A stretch of 64,000 bases of DNA from Rosistilla oblonga (GCF_007751715.1 NZ_CP036292.1:2232001-2296000); one strand, 5' to 3'; numbered from the stretch's first letter, positions 8,227 to 16,961 are shown. The notes: a model not told the origin generated them from the letters alone. Numbers and translations are program-made.

Positions 8227-10245
8227 ATGAACCACATCCGGCTTAAGCCGAAGGATAGCGTTGTGCACCGAGTTTTCTCCTGGGTTTGGGTACTGACCGT
8301 TCTAATGTCGTCTGGCTATGCAGACGACGTTGGCCCGCCGGCGCCGGAAGAACTTCTTGCGCTCACGGCGGAAGCCACTGTCCAATTGCAGCATGCTCAG
8401 GAGATGGGGGCGATCGAGATTGCGCCGGTGCATCTGCCGACGGATTCCGCGGGTGACTGCAATCACTTTGGCTGGCCAATTGCAACGATGACCGGCGATA
8501 CCATTGTGGTCATGCATCGCCGAATTCCGGGTCACAAGGCCAAGGGAGCGGGCAGCCCGGATCCGGAAATGTCTTATGGCATTGTGTTGCGAAGTGATGA
8601 TGGTGGAAAGACATGGTCGCCTCCGTATGACCTCCGCGATTGCATGACTTCGGAAGATCGTTTGCGGGGTGGAGTTGTGCCGTTGTCGCACCGAGCCAAA
8701 TTTGACAAGAGCAACAAGTCAACGCTCGGGTACAAGGTTCATCTGCATGCGATTGGTACAACCCGCGACGGAGCGGTCGTGGCGATCAATAACCATGGTG
8801 TGTTCCGGTCCGATGATCGGGGCCGCTCGTGGAAACATTTTCCTAAAGCGTTACGCGACGACAATTTCCCACATCAGATCGTGAACCTTGGGCCTCGGAT
8901 TCTGGATCATCCCGAGCGTGGGCTGATGGCATTTGGCAACTGGTTCGGAGAAGCAGATACCTACCACAAGCTCAGCAACAAATTGGTGACGCTGACGTCC
9001 GCGGATGGAGGAGGCAACTGGTCGGTTGAGGAACACGACGTTGGGTTTCCCCAGTACGAACCGTCGGTCCTGATGCACGAAAACCGCTTCCTGTCGGTTA
9101 CTCGCGACCAAACAAAGGTCCGATCTCACAAGCAGATGGACTGGGCACTGAACAGTCCTCCCACGATCCTGAATACCAATCTGAAAGACCCACGATTGGT
9201 AGACACGGTCGACTTCAGTTTCAATCCGGTCACGAAGCGATTCGAAATGGTTCGATCCGAACGGCATCGGATGGAACTATGGCTGTGGAGCATGGCGCCA
9301 GGCGATTGGGGCAGCGGGAATTGGCGACGCGAATGTCGCCTGCTGGCCAGAGAGGGAACGTTTTATTCAACCGCTGACGGCTTTCATCCGGCCGGAGCTG
9401 TGATTGATGTCAAACGCGGCGTGCAACACGTGTTCGTCTATGCCGGCCATCCTAACGGCCCGGCCGGCGTTTTTCGGCTCACCCGCACCTTGGATACACC
9501 GAGACTCAAAACCGTGCTCGACACGGCGCCTCAGGTTCGCACGCCCGCGACGTTAACCGAAGGCGGTATTGTGATGACCTTCGACGACCGCAACTTCAAC
9601 GACTGGGTGAAGGCGTTACCATTGTTCGATGAATTTGGCGTCAAAGCGACGTTTTTCATCAGTGGAGAGATTGACGGCCCCGCGCGGCGGGCCATTCAGA
9701 AACTCACCGAACATGGACATGCCATTGGATCTCACAGTGTCAATCACTTGAAAGCGGTTGAGTATTTTGAGACGAAATCGCCGGAAGCATTTATGCAACG
9801 CGAAATCGATCCGCAGATGAAAGCGTTCAAGGCGGCAGGCGTTGCGCCGGTGTCGTTTGCGTACCCCATGAGCCGCAACAACGCCGCGACCGATGAGAAA
9901 CTGCTGGAAGTGTTTCGGCACCTGCGGACGGGCAAAGGCATTGCGGCTGGCACAGCACTCCGTGAAGACGACGCCTTTTTTGTTCCGGCGGCGAAGATCG
10001 CTGAACACGGTTGTCTGTACGGCCAGGGAATCGACTATGCTCCGCTGCGACCGGACCGCACTTACGAACAGCTTGACGGAGCGCTTCAGCGGGCTGCGGA
10101 GAACCGAGAAATCATCGTGTTATACGCACACCGGATCAGCGAATCGGGCAGAGGCCATTTTGTAACTCCCGAAGCACTAACCCGCATCTTCCGCAAAGCC
10201 AATGAACTGGGACTAAAGTTCTACACGTTTGACGAACTTCCGTAG
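8227..10245 (+). CDS. Secreted fusion of sialidase-like (BNR/Asp-box) and polysaccharide deacetylase domains
   Basis: A 672-aa protein with a signal peptide (residues 1 to about 32). Residues 50-430 form a sialidase-like beta-propeller with Asp boxes SDDGGKTW (123-130), SDDRGRSW (195-202) and a degenerate SADGGGNW (258-265). Residues 440-672 form a NodB-type carbohydrate esterase: TFDD at 451-454, the metal-binding histidines in SHSVNH (His503, His507), FAYP at 544-547 and LYAHRI near 633. Such esterases remove N- or O-acetyl groups from sugars using a metal ion. The fusion would act outside the cytoplasm on acetylated glycans; the substrate is unknown. The ATG at 8227 gives a clean signal peptide but has no clear Shine-Dalgarno. 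Its G+C and word use differ from the neighbours, and it lies between repeat blocks. Confidence 0.86.
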   Translation: MNHIRLKPKDSVVHRVFSWVWVLTVLMSSGYADDVGPPAPEELLALTAEATVQLQHAQEMGAIEIAPVHLPTDSAGDCNHFGWPIATMTGDTIVVMHRRIPGHKAKGAGSPDPEMSYGIVLRSDDGGKTWSPPYDLRDCMTSEDRLRGGVVPLSHRAKFDKSNKSTLGYKVHLHAIGTTRDGAVVAINNHGVFRSDDRGRSWKHFPKALRDDNFPHQIVNLGPRILDHPERGLMAFGNWFGEADTYHKLSNKLVTLTSADGGGNWSVEEHDVGFPQYEPSVLMHENRFLSVTRDQTKVRSHKQMDWALNSPPTILNTNLKDPRLVDTVDFSFNPVTKRFEMVRSERHRMELWLWSMAPGDWGSGNWRRECRLLAREGTFYSTADGFHPAGAVIDVKRGVQHVFVYAGHPNGPAGVFRLTRTLDTPRLKTVLDTAPQVRTPATLTEGGIVMTFDDRNFNDWVKALPLFDEFGVKATFFISGEIDGPARRAIQKLTEHGHAIGSHSVNHLKAVEYFETKSPEAFMQREIDPQMKAFKAAGVAPVSFAYPMSRNNAATDEKLLEVFRHLRTGKGIAAGTALREDDAFFVPAAKIAEHGCLYGQGIDYAPLRPDRTYEQLDGALQRAAENREIIVLYAHRISESGRGHFVTPEALTRIFRKANELGLKFYTFDELP

Positions 10246-10691
10246 CACAGACTTTGACCTTAGGAATTTGCCGCCTGTCCTGCCTGCCATAGACTGAAGC
10301 CGTGGGCAGCCGGGACGCTATTTCAGCGTTATGCCGCAGCACAGAGGCAGCCGTGAGAATCACCACGTTGGTAAACATGAGTGATAGGGCTGGGGATCAC
10401 AACAACGAAAGTCACACCGAATCGAACAGCAAAAGGGAACGTTTGCCGACCGGGGCTCGCACGTTTTTTCGCGATCGGTGAGTTGTTCGAAGCGGCGCAG
10501 TCTATAGACTAAGTTGCGGCCTGTCGGCTAAGATGTGGAGCAAAAGGTGTTCGGATCAGCAAAGCTGTCCGACACCTTTTTACGTTTCCAGTCTGTGCGT
10601 TTCGCAGTTGGGACAAACAGGAGATCCGCCGTGGCTATTCCGGCGGTAACACGTATCGACACGGCGTTAACACGGACAGACGATAGGATCC
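10246..10691. other. 446-bp intergenic region upstream of the SulP/carbonic anhydrase gene
   Basis: No gene is supported here. It contains the long hairpin at 10542-10581 (listed separately). Short open frames on either strand have no start signal and no recognisable product. The promoter of the downstream transporter fusion presumably lies within it, but I cannot point to boxes. Confidence 0.5.
10542..10581. terminator. Long hairpin with A-tract and T-tract (terminator-like)
   Basis: Arms AAAAGGTGT-CGGA-CAGC and GCTGTCCGACACCTTTTT fold around an AAA loop. The left arm has two single-T bulges; the pairing spans about 17 bp. The A-run on one side and T-run on the other make it look like an intrinsic terminator in both directions, yet it is about 300 bp past the upstream gene and 110 bp before the next one. 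It could instead be a regulatory leader structure or a repeat relic. Confidence 0.5.
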
Positions 10692-12980
10692 ATGAAGGAC
10701 AACACACTCGACCCCACATCACCATCACGTAACTCTCTGGCAAACAACGTGTTTCGAGATTTGTCAGCATCGCTGGTTGTTTTTCTCGTCGCCTTGCCGT
10801 TGTGTCTTGGCATTGCACTGGCCTCGGGAGCTCCACTGTTTTCTGGAATTGTCGCCGGTATCGTCGGCGGGATTGTGGTTGGCGCCCTGAGCGGTTCGCA
10901 TACCAGTGTGAGTGGTCCTGCGGCAGGTCTGACCGCCGTGGTCGCCGCGCAGATTGCAAACCTGGGAGCCTTTGATGCGCTGTTGCTTGCTGTCGTTATC
11001 GGCGGAGTGATTCAGATTGGGCTTGGGATCGCCAAAGCGGGAGCGTTGTCGGCCTTCTTTCCGTCCAGTGTCATTAAAGGACTGTTGGCCGCGATTGGAG
11101 TGATCCTGATTCTCAAGCAGCTTCCCCACTTGCTTGGCCACGACAATGATCCCGAAGGTGAAATGTCGTTCTCGCAGCCAGACCACGAAAATACGTTTTC
11201 GGAGATCGCAACGATCTTCCAGGGCGAGGTGCACTTCGGTGCGGCCGTTGTCGGGTTCTCATCGCTTGTCTTGATGGTGCTTTGGGCGCGACTGAAAGTA
11301 CTCAAAAATTCAGGCATTCCCGCCCCGCTTGTGGTCGTGCTGGCCGGGGTGGCGTTCCAGTTCGTGTTGTCGCGGTTTGGCAGCGGATGGTCGATTGACA
11401 CGATCCACTTGGTACAGATTCCGATTGCCAAAAGTCTCTCGGAGTTTGGCAGTTTCCTGACGTTCCCCGACTTTTCTCAGTGGACGAATCCGGCGGTCTA
11501 TATCGCCGGTGTGACCATCGCCATGGTCGCCTCCTTGGAAACGCTGCTCAATCTCGAAGCCGCGGATAAACTGGACCCGCGTCGCCGCAATTCTCCAGGC
11601 AGCCGAGAGCTGTGGGCGCAAGGTGTGGGGAATATGGTTGCCGGCTTCATCGGCGGCATCCCGGTGACCTCGGTTGTTGTCCGCAGTTCGGTCAACATCA
11701 ACGCGGGGGCGACGTCCAAACTCTCTGCGATCCTTCACGGTGTTTTGTTGCTGGTTTGTGTGGGGCTGTTTCCCGTCTACCTCAACATGGTTCCGTTGGC
11801 GGCGCTAGCAGCCATCTTGATCTACACCGGATCGAAATTGGCGAGCCCCAAGTTGTTCCGTGACATGTGGGAACAGGGCCGGTATCAGTTCGCTCCGTTC
11901 ATCATCACCGTCGTCGCCATCATCTTCAGCGATCTGCTGATTGGAATTTTGATTGGGTTGGCCGTCAGTGTCCTGTTTATTCTGAACAGCAATTTGCGAC
12001 GTCCGATTCGTCGTGTCGTTGAGCCGCACATCGACGGCGACGTCGTGCATGTCGAACTGGCGAACCAAGTCAGCTTTCTGAATCGTGCGGCACTGGACAC
12101 GATGTTCAATCAAGCGAAGCCAGGGTCGAAGATGCTTCTGGACGCGTCGGAGACCGACTACATTGATCCCGATGTTTTGAGTTTGATCCGGGAATTCAAA
12201 GAGGAAACCGGTCCGACCCGCGGCGTGAGTGTCCGGTTGCGAGGTTTCCGAGACAAGTACGCTCTGCCTGATGAAACCGAATTTGGAGACTTCTCAACCG
12301 GAGCCGTCCAAGATCGCCTGACTCCAACGCAAGTGCTTGACATCCTTGCCGAAGGTAACAAGCGGTTTCACACAGATCGTCGAATTTCGCGTGGCTACGG
12401 TCGGCCAATCGACACAACCGTCGGAGGGCAAAGCCCGCTTGCGGCAGTTCTCAATTGTATCGATTCACGCGTTCCAGCCGAGCTTGTCTTCGATCTCGGC
12501 GTCTGCGACATCTTCAGCGTGCGTGTGGCCGGAAATGTTATTGGCACCAATTCGCTGGGGAGTCTCGAATACGCGGCTACCGTTGCGGGTGCCAAGCTGA
12601 TTCTCGTCATGGGACACACGCATTGTGGCGCTGTCGCGTCGGCCGTGAACCTCTTGGAAACACAAAAAGATGCTGAACAGGACAACGGCCGTCCGCACAT
12701 GCGTGCGATCGTCTCTGAAATTCAAGAGTCGGTGGAAGGGGATGAATCTCGAAGCGTCGCAACGATGCAACCCGAAGCCATGGATGATTTTGTCGATCGG
12801 ATTGCCAAGAAGAATGTCGAGCGGACGGTTCGCGAAATCGTGACTCGCAGCCACGCGATCCGCAGCGCTGTCGATGCCGGCGATCTACTCGTCGTCGGCG
12901 CGATGTACGATGTGAAAACGGGCGTCGTTTCCTTTTTGACCGCCGACACGGTCTCGACCAGCCCTTCGTCGGAACCGTAA
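10692..12980 (+). CDS. SulP-family anion (bicarbonate-type) transporter fused to beta-carbonic anhydrase
   Basis: A 762-aa membrane protein in three parts. Residues 18-430 are a SulP permease with about 12 membrane segments, starting FRDLSASLVVFLVALPLCLG and containing SGSHTSVSGPAAGLT. Residues about 440-540 are a STAS-like domain. Residues about 550-762 are a beta-class carbonic anhydrase with the zinc motif CIDSR (Cys589, Asp591, Arg593) and HTHC (His642, Cys645). SulP proteins of this branch include the cyanobacterial bicarbonate importer BicA, and such fusions are known in several phyla. The fused enzyme would interconvert CO2 and bicarbonate at the inner face of the membrane. The ATG at 10692 has only a weak purine-rich site. 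Base texture differs from the surrounding genes. Confidence 0.92.
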   Translation: MKDNTLDPTSPSRNSLANNVFRDLSASLVVFLVALPLCLGIALASGAPLFSGIVAGIVGGIVVGALSGSHTSVSGPAAGLTAVVAAQIANLGAFDALLLAVVIGGVIQIGLGIAKAGALSAFFPSSVIKGLLAAIGVILILKQLPHLLGHDNDPEGEMSFSQPDHENTFSEIATIFQGEVHFGAAVVGFSSLVLMVLWARLKVLKNSGIPAPLVVVLAGVAFQFVLSRFGSGWSIDTIHLVQIPIAKSLSEFGSFLTFPDFSQWTNPAVYIAGVTIAMVASLETLLNLEAADKLDPRRRNSPGSRELWAQGVGNMVAGFIGGIPVTSVVVRSSVNINAGATSKLSAILHGVLLLVCVGLFPVYLNMVPLAALAAILIYTGSKLASPKLFRDMWEQGRYQFAPFIITVVAIIFSDLLIGILIGLAVSVLFILNSNLRRPIRRVVEPHIDGDVVHVELANQVSFLNRAALDTMFNQAKPGSKMLLDASETDYIDPDVLSLIREFKEETGPTRGVSVRLRGFRDKYALPDETEFGDFSTGAVQDRLTPTQVLDILAEGNKRFHTDRRISRGYGRPIDTTVGGQSPLAAVLNCIDSRVPAELVFDLGVCDIFSVRVAGNVIGTNSLGSLEYAATVAGAKLILVMGHTHCGAVASAVNLLETQKDAEQDNGRPHMRAIVSEIQESVEGDESRSVATMQPEAMDDFVDRIAKKNVERTVREIVTRSHAIRSAVDAGDLLVVGAMYDVKTGVVSFLTADTVSTSPSSEP

Positions 12981-13290
12981 ACCGTCAGGCATCACTTAGC
13001 GTTTGTCACGAGACAACGGACCGCTTAGTCGAAGGATGGCGGCCAGTACGGCAAGAAAAGAGAGTGGTCAAGGTGAGACCCAAGTCGTTTAAACTCATGC
13101 GGACTCCAAGAAACCCGCACCAAAATCGTCTTGCCACAACAGGTTACGCCTAACTACGTGCCATTCAGCCCTGCCCCTCTGTGCCTTCGAGCCTCCGTGA
13201 GAGGCCTCGTGCTGGGATCCGAAGGACTCTCCCAGAGGCACGAAGGCACGGAGCATTGACGATATTTGAACAGCCACGATGGTAAAACGG
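12981..13290. other. Non-coding stretch before the solitary repeat copy
   Basis: About 310 bp after the transporter fusion with no supported gene. It holds short imperfect palindromes such as CTCCGTGAGAGGCCTCGTGC and a G+C composition closer to the repeat regions than to coding DNA. I see no terminator with a T-tract. Confidence 0.4.
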
Positions 13291-13465
13291 TGTCAGGACC
13301 AATGCTGTTCGCCTTTACTAGCACGAAGCGCAAGCGAGTGAAATCATGAGCGTCGATTCGAATCACTCGCTCGCGCTTCGTGCTAGTATGGGCAGCGCAC
13401 TGGAACGCTCGAGTGTCATCCCCAAATTCGTTTAACCGCGTGCCCAGCGGGCCGCGCGGTGGAGG
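13291..13465. repeat. Solitary diverged copy of the tandem repeat unit
   Basis: This copy matches the 6.9-7.9 kb units from TGTCAGGACCAATGCTG through the long inverted repeat (arms 13317-13341 and 13363-13387, two or fewer mismatches) to GCGGGCCGCGCGGTGGAGG. It ends with the same GGAGGTTGGT junction as the last tandem unit at 7945. Together with the array it brackets the two-gene segment at 8.2-13.0 kb. Confidence 0.9.
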
Positions 13466-13552
13466 TTGGTTTCAGGGCTCTTTAGTGTCGCAGGATTCGA
13501 GGCGGGGGGAGCGGTTGGTTGGACGCGCGGGGCGTTGCCCACGCGGTTAAAC
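13430..13552. mobile_element. 123-bp element with 13-bp perfect terminal inverted repeats (MITE-like)
   Basis: GTTTAACCGCGTG at 13430-13442 is repeated exactly, inverted, as CACGCGGTTAAAC at 13540-13552. The left half is the same sequence that closes every tandem unit at 6.9-7.9 kb, and the inner right part (GGACGCGCGGGGCGTTGCC) resembles the GGACGCCCGGGCGTTGCC of those units. The tandem units therefore look like internally deleted versions of this element. It has no coding capacity and I see no target-site duplication. Confidence 0.55.
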
Positions 13553-13600
13553 TACTGTGTGAGGCGACGGCGGCGCGGTTGGGTGTCAGGTGTCACGGTG

Positions 13601-14974
13601 TTACTTGGCGATCGTGACGACGCGGACGTCGCAGACGTTGGTGTTCGTTGGGCCGGTGAGGATTAGCCCTCCGCAAGCTTCAAAGAAGCTGTAGGCGTCG
13701 TTGCGGCGGAGGTAGTCCTGCCAGTCGAGTTGTTGAGCTTCGGCGCGGCTCCAGACCTCTGCGTTAAAAAACGCGCCGGCGGCATCGGTCGGACCGTCTT
13801 CGCCATCGGTCCCGCCGGAGAGGATCGTTACGCGAGCCCGCTCCTCGTTGGTTAGCTCACCGTGCTGGATCAACCAACCGAGCGCAGCCAATACTAGTTG
13901 TTGGTTTCGGCCGCCGCGGCCACGTTCCGCTTGCGGTGCCAGTTGGACAACAGGTTCGCCACCGGAGATCAGACAGTCGGGGCCGGGCTGTTGCAACATC
14001 GAAAGGGCCATCTTGGCTAAGTGCTCTCCGACTTGTTCGGCTTGCCCTTCGCTTTGCCTGGCCGATTGCATCGCGTGCGAATATCCAAGCTGTTCGGCGC
14101 GGATGCCCGCTCCATCGACAGCGGCTGCGTTGTTGCCGATGACCTGCAGATGGTTCACGCAGCCCGTCGAAGCGTCCGGGGCGAGGCGTGGTTGCGAAAG
14201 CACGTGGTAGATCGATGCGGGCAATTGCTGCTGCGGATCAAATTGTTGCAGCACAGCCAAGGCGTCGGCGGCGGTCGATGAATCGGCAACGGTCGGTCCC
14301 GAGGCGATCGTATCCAACGGATCCCCTAAGACGTCGCTGATCACCAGTGTGACAAGATTCGCCGCTTTGCAAGCGGTCAGCAAGCGGCCACCTTTGACGT
14401 CACTCAATTGTTTGCGGACCGTGTTGAGTTGTTCGATGTTGGCTCCGGCACCGCTGAGCCACCGCGTGACGGCAATTTTTTCGTCGAGCGTGATCTCCTC
14501 GCGCGGCGCGGTCAAGAGCGCCGATCCGCCGCCCGAAATCAGCGCGATACATAGATCGTTCGGCTCCAGGTCGGCGACGATCTTCAAGATCTCAGCGGTC
14601 CCATCGGCAGCCGCCTGCGTCGGTTCGTTGACTCCCGCAGGCCGAGCGACATGGGCGTGGATCCATTGCAATGGTCGCTGGGTGCCGTCGGGGATGTTGA
14701 TCCAGCCATGCAGTTGCTTGCTTTGGCAAAGCTGTTCTCCTAGGGCCGTCTCCAGCCCCGCAGCCATCGCCGCGGCCGCTTTGCCACCTCCCACGACGGC
14801 GATCCGTCCGATGGCGGCCAAGTCGAACGGTTCGTCTTCGAACATCAGCTGTTGCCCGTCGACGGTAACTGTTTCGGCGACCAGCCGATCTGCGAGGACC
14901 GCATCGACACCGGCTTGCCAAATCTGGTACGCCTGGCCGGCGGAAGTTTTCCATGAATCCGAAACTGTCGTCAT
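13601..14974 (-). CDS. Glycerate 2-kinase, MOFRL/DUF4147 family
   Basis: A 457-aa cytosolic kinase of standard length for the class II (MOFRL) glycerate kinases, which make 2-phosphoglycerate from D-glycerate and ATP. Recognisable parts are VVGGGKAAAAMA, ALISGGGSALL, the strongly conserved NTVRKQLSDVKGGRL, SDVLGDPLDTIASGPT, and near the C-terminus ILSGGTDGEDGPTDAAGA. The ATG at 14974 is preferred to a TTG one codon upstream because AGAGGA sits 6 nt before it. Glycerate kinases feed photorespiratory or sugar-acid carbon into lower glycolysis. No partner gene lies beside it; the upstream region is 338 bp without a gene. Confidence 0.92.
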   Translation of the reverse strand: MTTVSDSWKTSAGQAYQIWQAGVDAVLADRLVAETVTVDGQQLMFEDEPFDLAAIGRIAVVGGGKAAAAMAAGLETALGEQLCQSKQLHGWINIPDGTQRPLQWIHAHVARPAGVNEPTQAAADGTAEILKIVADLEPNDLCIALISGGGSALLTAPREEITLDEKIAVTRWLSGAGANIEQLNTVRKQLSDVKGGRLLTACKAANLVTLVISDVLGDPLDTIASGPTVADSSTAADALAVLQQFDPQQQLPASIYHVLSQPRLAPDASTGCVNHLQVIGNNAAAVDGAGIRAEQLGYSHAMQSARQSEGQAEQVGEHLAKMALSMLQQPGPDCLISGGEPVVQLAPQAERGRGGRNQQLVLAALGWLIQHGELTNEERARVTILSGGTDGEDGPTDAAGAFFNAEVWSRAEAQQLDWQDYLRRNDAYSFFEACGGLILTGPTNTNVCDVRVVTIAK

Positions 14975-15312
14975 CAAAGTCCTCTGAAATCTCTTCTACT
15001 GTTTTGCTCTGGCCGAAGATCGCTAGCGATCCAGTGGCAATCGTATCGGATCGAGAGCTGCGCGTGCTGCGTCGCGGTCGCATCGCCCGAGAGATAGGCC
15101 AGTTTTTTTGTCGACTCCATCGTCGGAGGCTGCATCGCACGGGCGGCTCATGCCAAACCTCGCGTCGCTTCGGGGATCCTCAGTAACAGCCCTCCGAATT
15201 CGTATTCGTACTGGTGATTGCTCGAGTACGAGCACGAGTAAAAGTACCGTCGCAGTGCGACGGAGTACGACCGAGACCGTGCGACCAGGGAACGAATTCG
15301 CTGAACCGTCGC
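14975..15312. other. 338-bp intergenic region with a hairpin at 15244-15268
   Basis: No gene is supported. A hairpin is formed by CCGTCGC (15247-15253) and GCGACGG (15257-15263) around AGT, flanked by GTAC on both sides. It lies between the 3' end of the minus-strand DAC gene and the start of the kinase gene, so it could terminate the leftward DAC transcript, although no T-tract follows. A G/A/C-rich segment next to it (GAGTACGAGCACGAGTA) looks like low-complexity drift. Confidence 0.4.
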
Positions 15313-16587
15313 CTAGGGAAGATAGGGCCAGTAGGTCAGTTTGTCTTTGTGGTGTGCGACGAAGCGGACGTCGCCATCTTGGGAAACGACGACCGCGATC
15401 GCCTCGCGCAGTCCGCTGACCAATCGGTAAGCCGACCGGTGCCGCGTGCCCGACGAATCGGCTGGTTCGGGAACTGCGTTGATCGCTTCCAGATCGAACG
15501 CGCGGTGGATCGTGTTGACGTGGGAGTCGCCGAGAATCTCAGCTCCAAAGCCGACCAGGCGGAAGCTGCGGTCGACAACCAACGACCCATCGGCACTCAT
15601 CAGGTCGGCTAGGAAGTGACCAAATTCGAGCAGTGCGGCGTCGAGTTGAGCCAGTTCGGCATGTCGCATTTGCAGGTAATCGTCCCACGTCACTTGGTCC
15701 AGCCCGCGAGCTTCTCCCGCTCGCCGCCCCTGCTGCATCAGGTTCAGGATCAACCGCCGGAACCGCAGCGTCGAATCGTCTCCTTCGAAGCGAACGCGAA
15801 AGCGAAACCAGCGATCGACCAGCGGGTTGCTTTCCAAACCGTTGGGGAGAAAGACGAGCATCCCGCCGTGGCCGCGGGTGCGGACCAGATGCAGCACCCG
15901 CCGGACGACACTCTGCGCGATGTCTTTGACAAACGAATCGCACATCCGCGTCTTGCTGCTATCGGTTTCGAGTTCCGCGAGTTCTTCGATCAACGAAGTC
16001 CTCACCTGACGGAATTGATGCGACAACCAACTGGATCGAAACGGATCGAACCCGTCGGTCAGCAGTTTGCCGCCGGAGGATTCGAGGATCCGCGAATACC
16101 CGGCGGCGGCGATCAGATGCCCCGGTCCAACACAATGAATCACCGGACGCGTCGGCAGCCAAAGCTCACGCACACGTTCCCCTTCGACGCGGTTGACCCA
16201 GTCGGTTCCTGTGATCACCATTCCCCAGATCGAAAGCTGGCCGTCGGCGTTCTGATCGACAGCCAAAAGAGCGCGGTAGTACCCGGCCGCGGCGGCAAGT
16301 TTACGCAGTTGGTGCGGCGTGAAGTCGCGGCGCTCGGTGAAACGGAGCACATGCAATTGGCTGGCCCCGGTAGAAAGTTCCGCCGCAAATTCGCTTGGCG
16401 GCGCGACGATGATTCGGCACCGCACACCGCTCCCCTCCTCTCGCAGCAGACTCGCTTGGTACATCGTGTCGACCAATTGAGCGACTGCATCAGCGGCGGG
16501 GAGCGCATCGGCCGGCAGTTCCATTGCCGTCCAACGCCGTTGCAGTGCCGCGGCGATCTCTGCGGGATAAGACGCAAGCGAAGTCAT
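15313..16587 (-). CDS. Diadenylate-cyclase-like protein with DACNV-type sensor region
   Basis: A 424-aa protein whose C-terminal third matches the DisA_N/DAC fold: DGSL at 333-336, then GTRHRSAYRL at 380-389, corresponding to the DGA and RHR motifs that bind ATP in c-di-AMP synthases. The first 300 residues are rich in charged residues and resemble what NCBI calls a DACNV sensor domain. If active, it would make cyclic di-AMP from two ATP; a pure sensor role is also possible because the DGA motif reads DGS. I see no membrane segment. The ATG at 16587 has GAGGA 6 nt upstream; longer frames extend into non-coding sequence. It is divergent from the cytochrome gene. Confidence 0.8.
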   Translation of the reverse strand: MTSLASYPAEIAAALQRRWTAMELPADALPAADAVAQLVDTMYQASLLREEGSGVRCRIIVAPPSEFAAELSTGASQLHVLRFTERRDFTPHQLRKLAAAAGYYRALLAVDQNADGQLSIWGMVITGTDWVNRVEGERVRELWLPTRPVIHCVGPGHLIAAAGYSRILESSGGKLLTDGFDPFRSSWLSHQFRQVRTSLIEELAELETDSSKTRMCDSFVKDIAQSVVRRVLHLVRTRGHGGMLVFLPNGLESNPLVDRWFRFRVRFEGDDSTLRFRRLILNLMQQGRRAGEARGLDQVTWDDYLQMRHAELAQLDAALLEFGHFLADLMSADGSLVVDRSFRLVGFGAEILGDSHVNTIHRAFDLEAINAVPEPADSSGTRHRSAYRLVSGLREAIAVVVSQDGDVRFVAHHKDKLTYWPYLP

Positions 16588-16961
16588 CAATTCCTCAGAT
16601 GCTGTTTGAATAGGCGACGTGTCGATCGGCGGCGCGGGGCGCGGCGGACCAAAACGTCGAGTGGCAATCCGTTCCTTCAATCGTATCAAACGTCGATCGC
16701 CCTTCAGCAGGGGGCTTGCGTTGACGCGGACGTTTGTCCCGACTGAACCCCGAATCGCTGGCAAAGTTTCGTCGGTGGAATGCTTGCATCGGTAACTCGC
16801 ACTGCAAGTTTGGCGGCTGCGATCGCGTTGCCTAGGCTGTTGCCATGCACAAACAGCGGTCAAAATAGAGAGCGTGCAACGAACAGCGAAAACGTTTGGG
16901 TGATTCGCTGCACGCGATTTGGGTGTGACAAAACACGATGCGGGATAAGGAATTGCCAGCG
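16588..16961. other. 374-bp divergent intergenic region
   Basis: This region separates the DAC-like gene (minus) from the dihaem cytochrome gene (plus) and must contain both promoters. I could not identify convincing boxes, operators or a structured leader in it, and the open frames crossing it have no start signals. Confidence 0.5.

Noticed and set aside
13466-13666. 66-codon open frame overlapping the 123-bp element
   Set aside because: Composition matches the element rather than coding DNA, there is no ribosome-binding site, and its end runs into the glycerate kinase gene.
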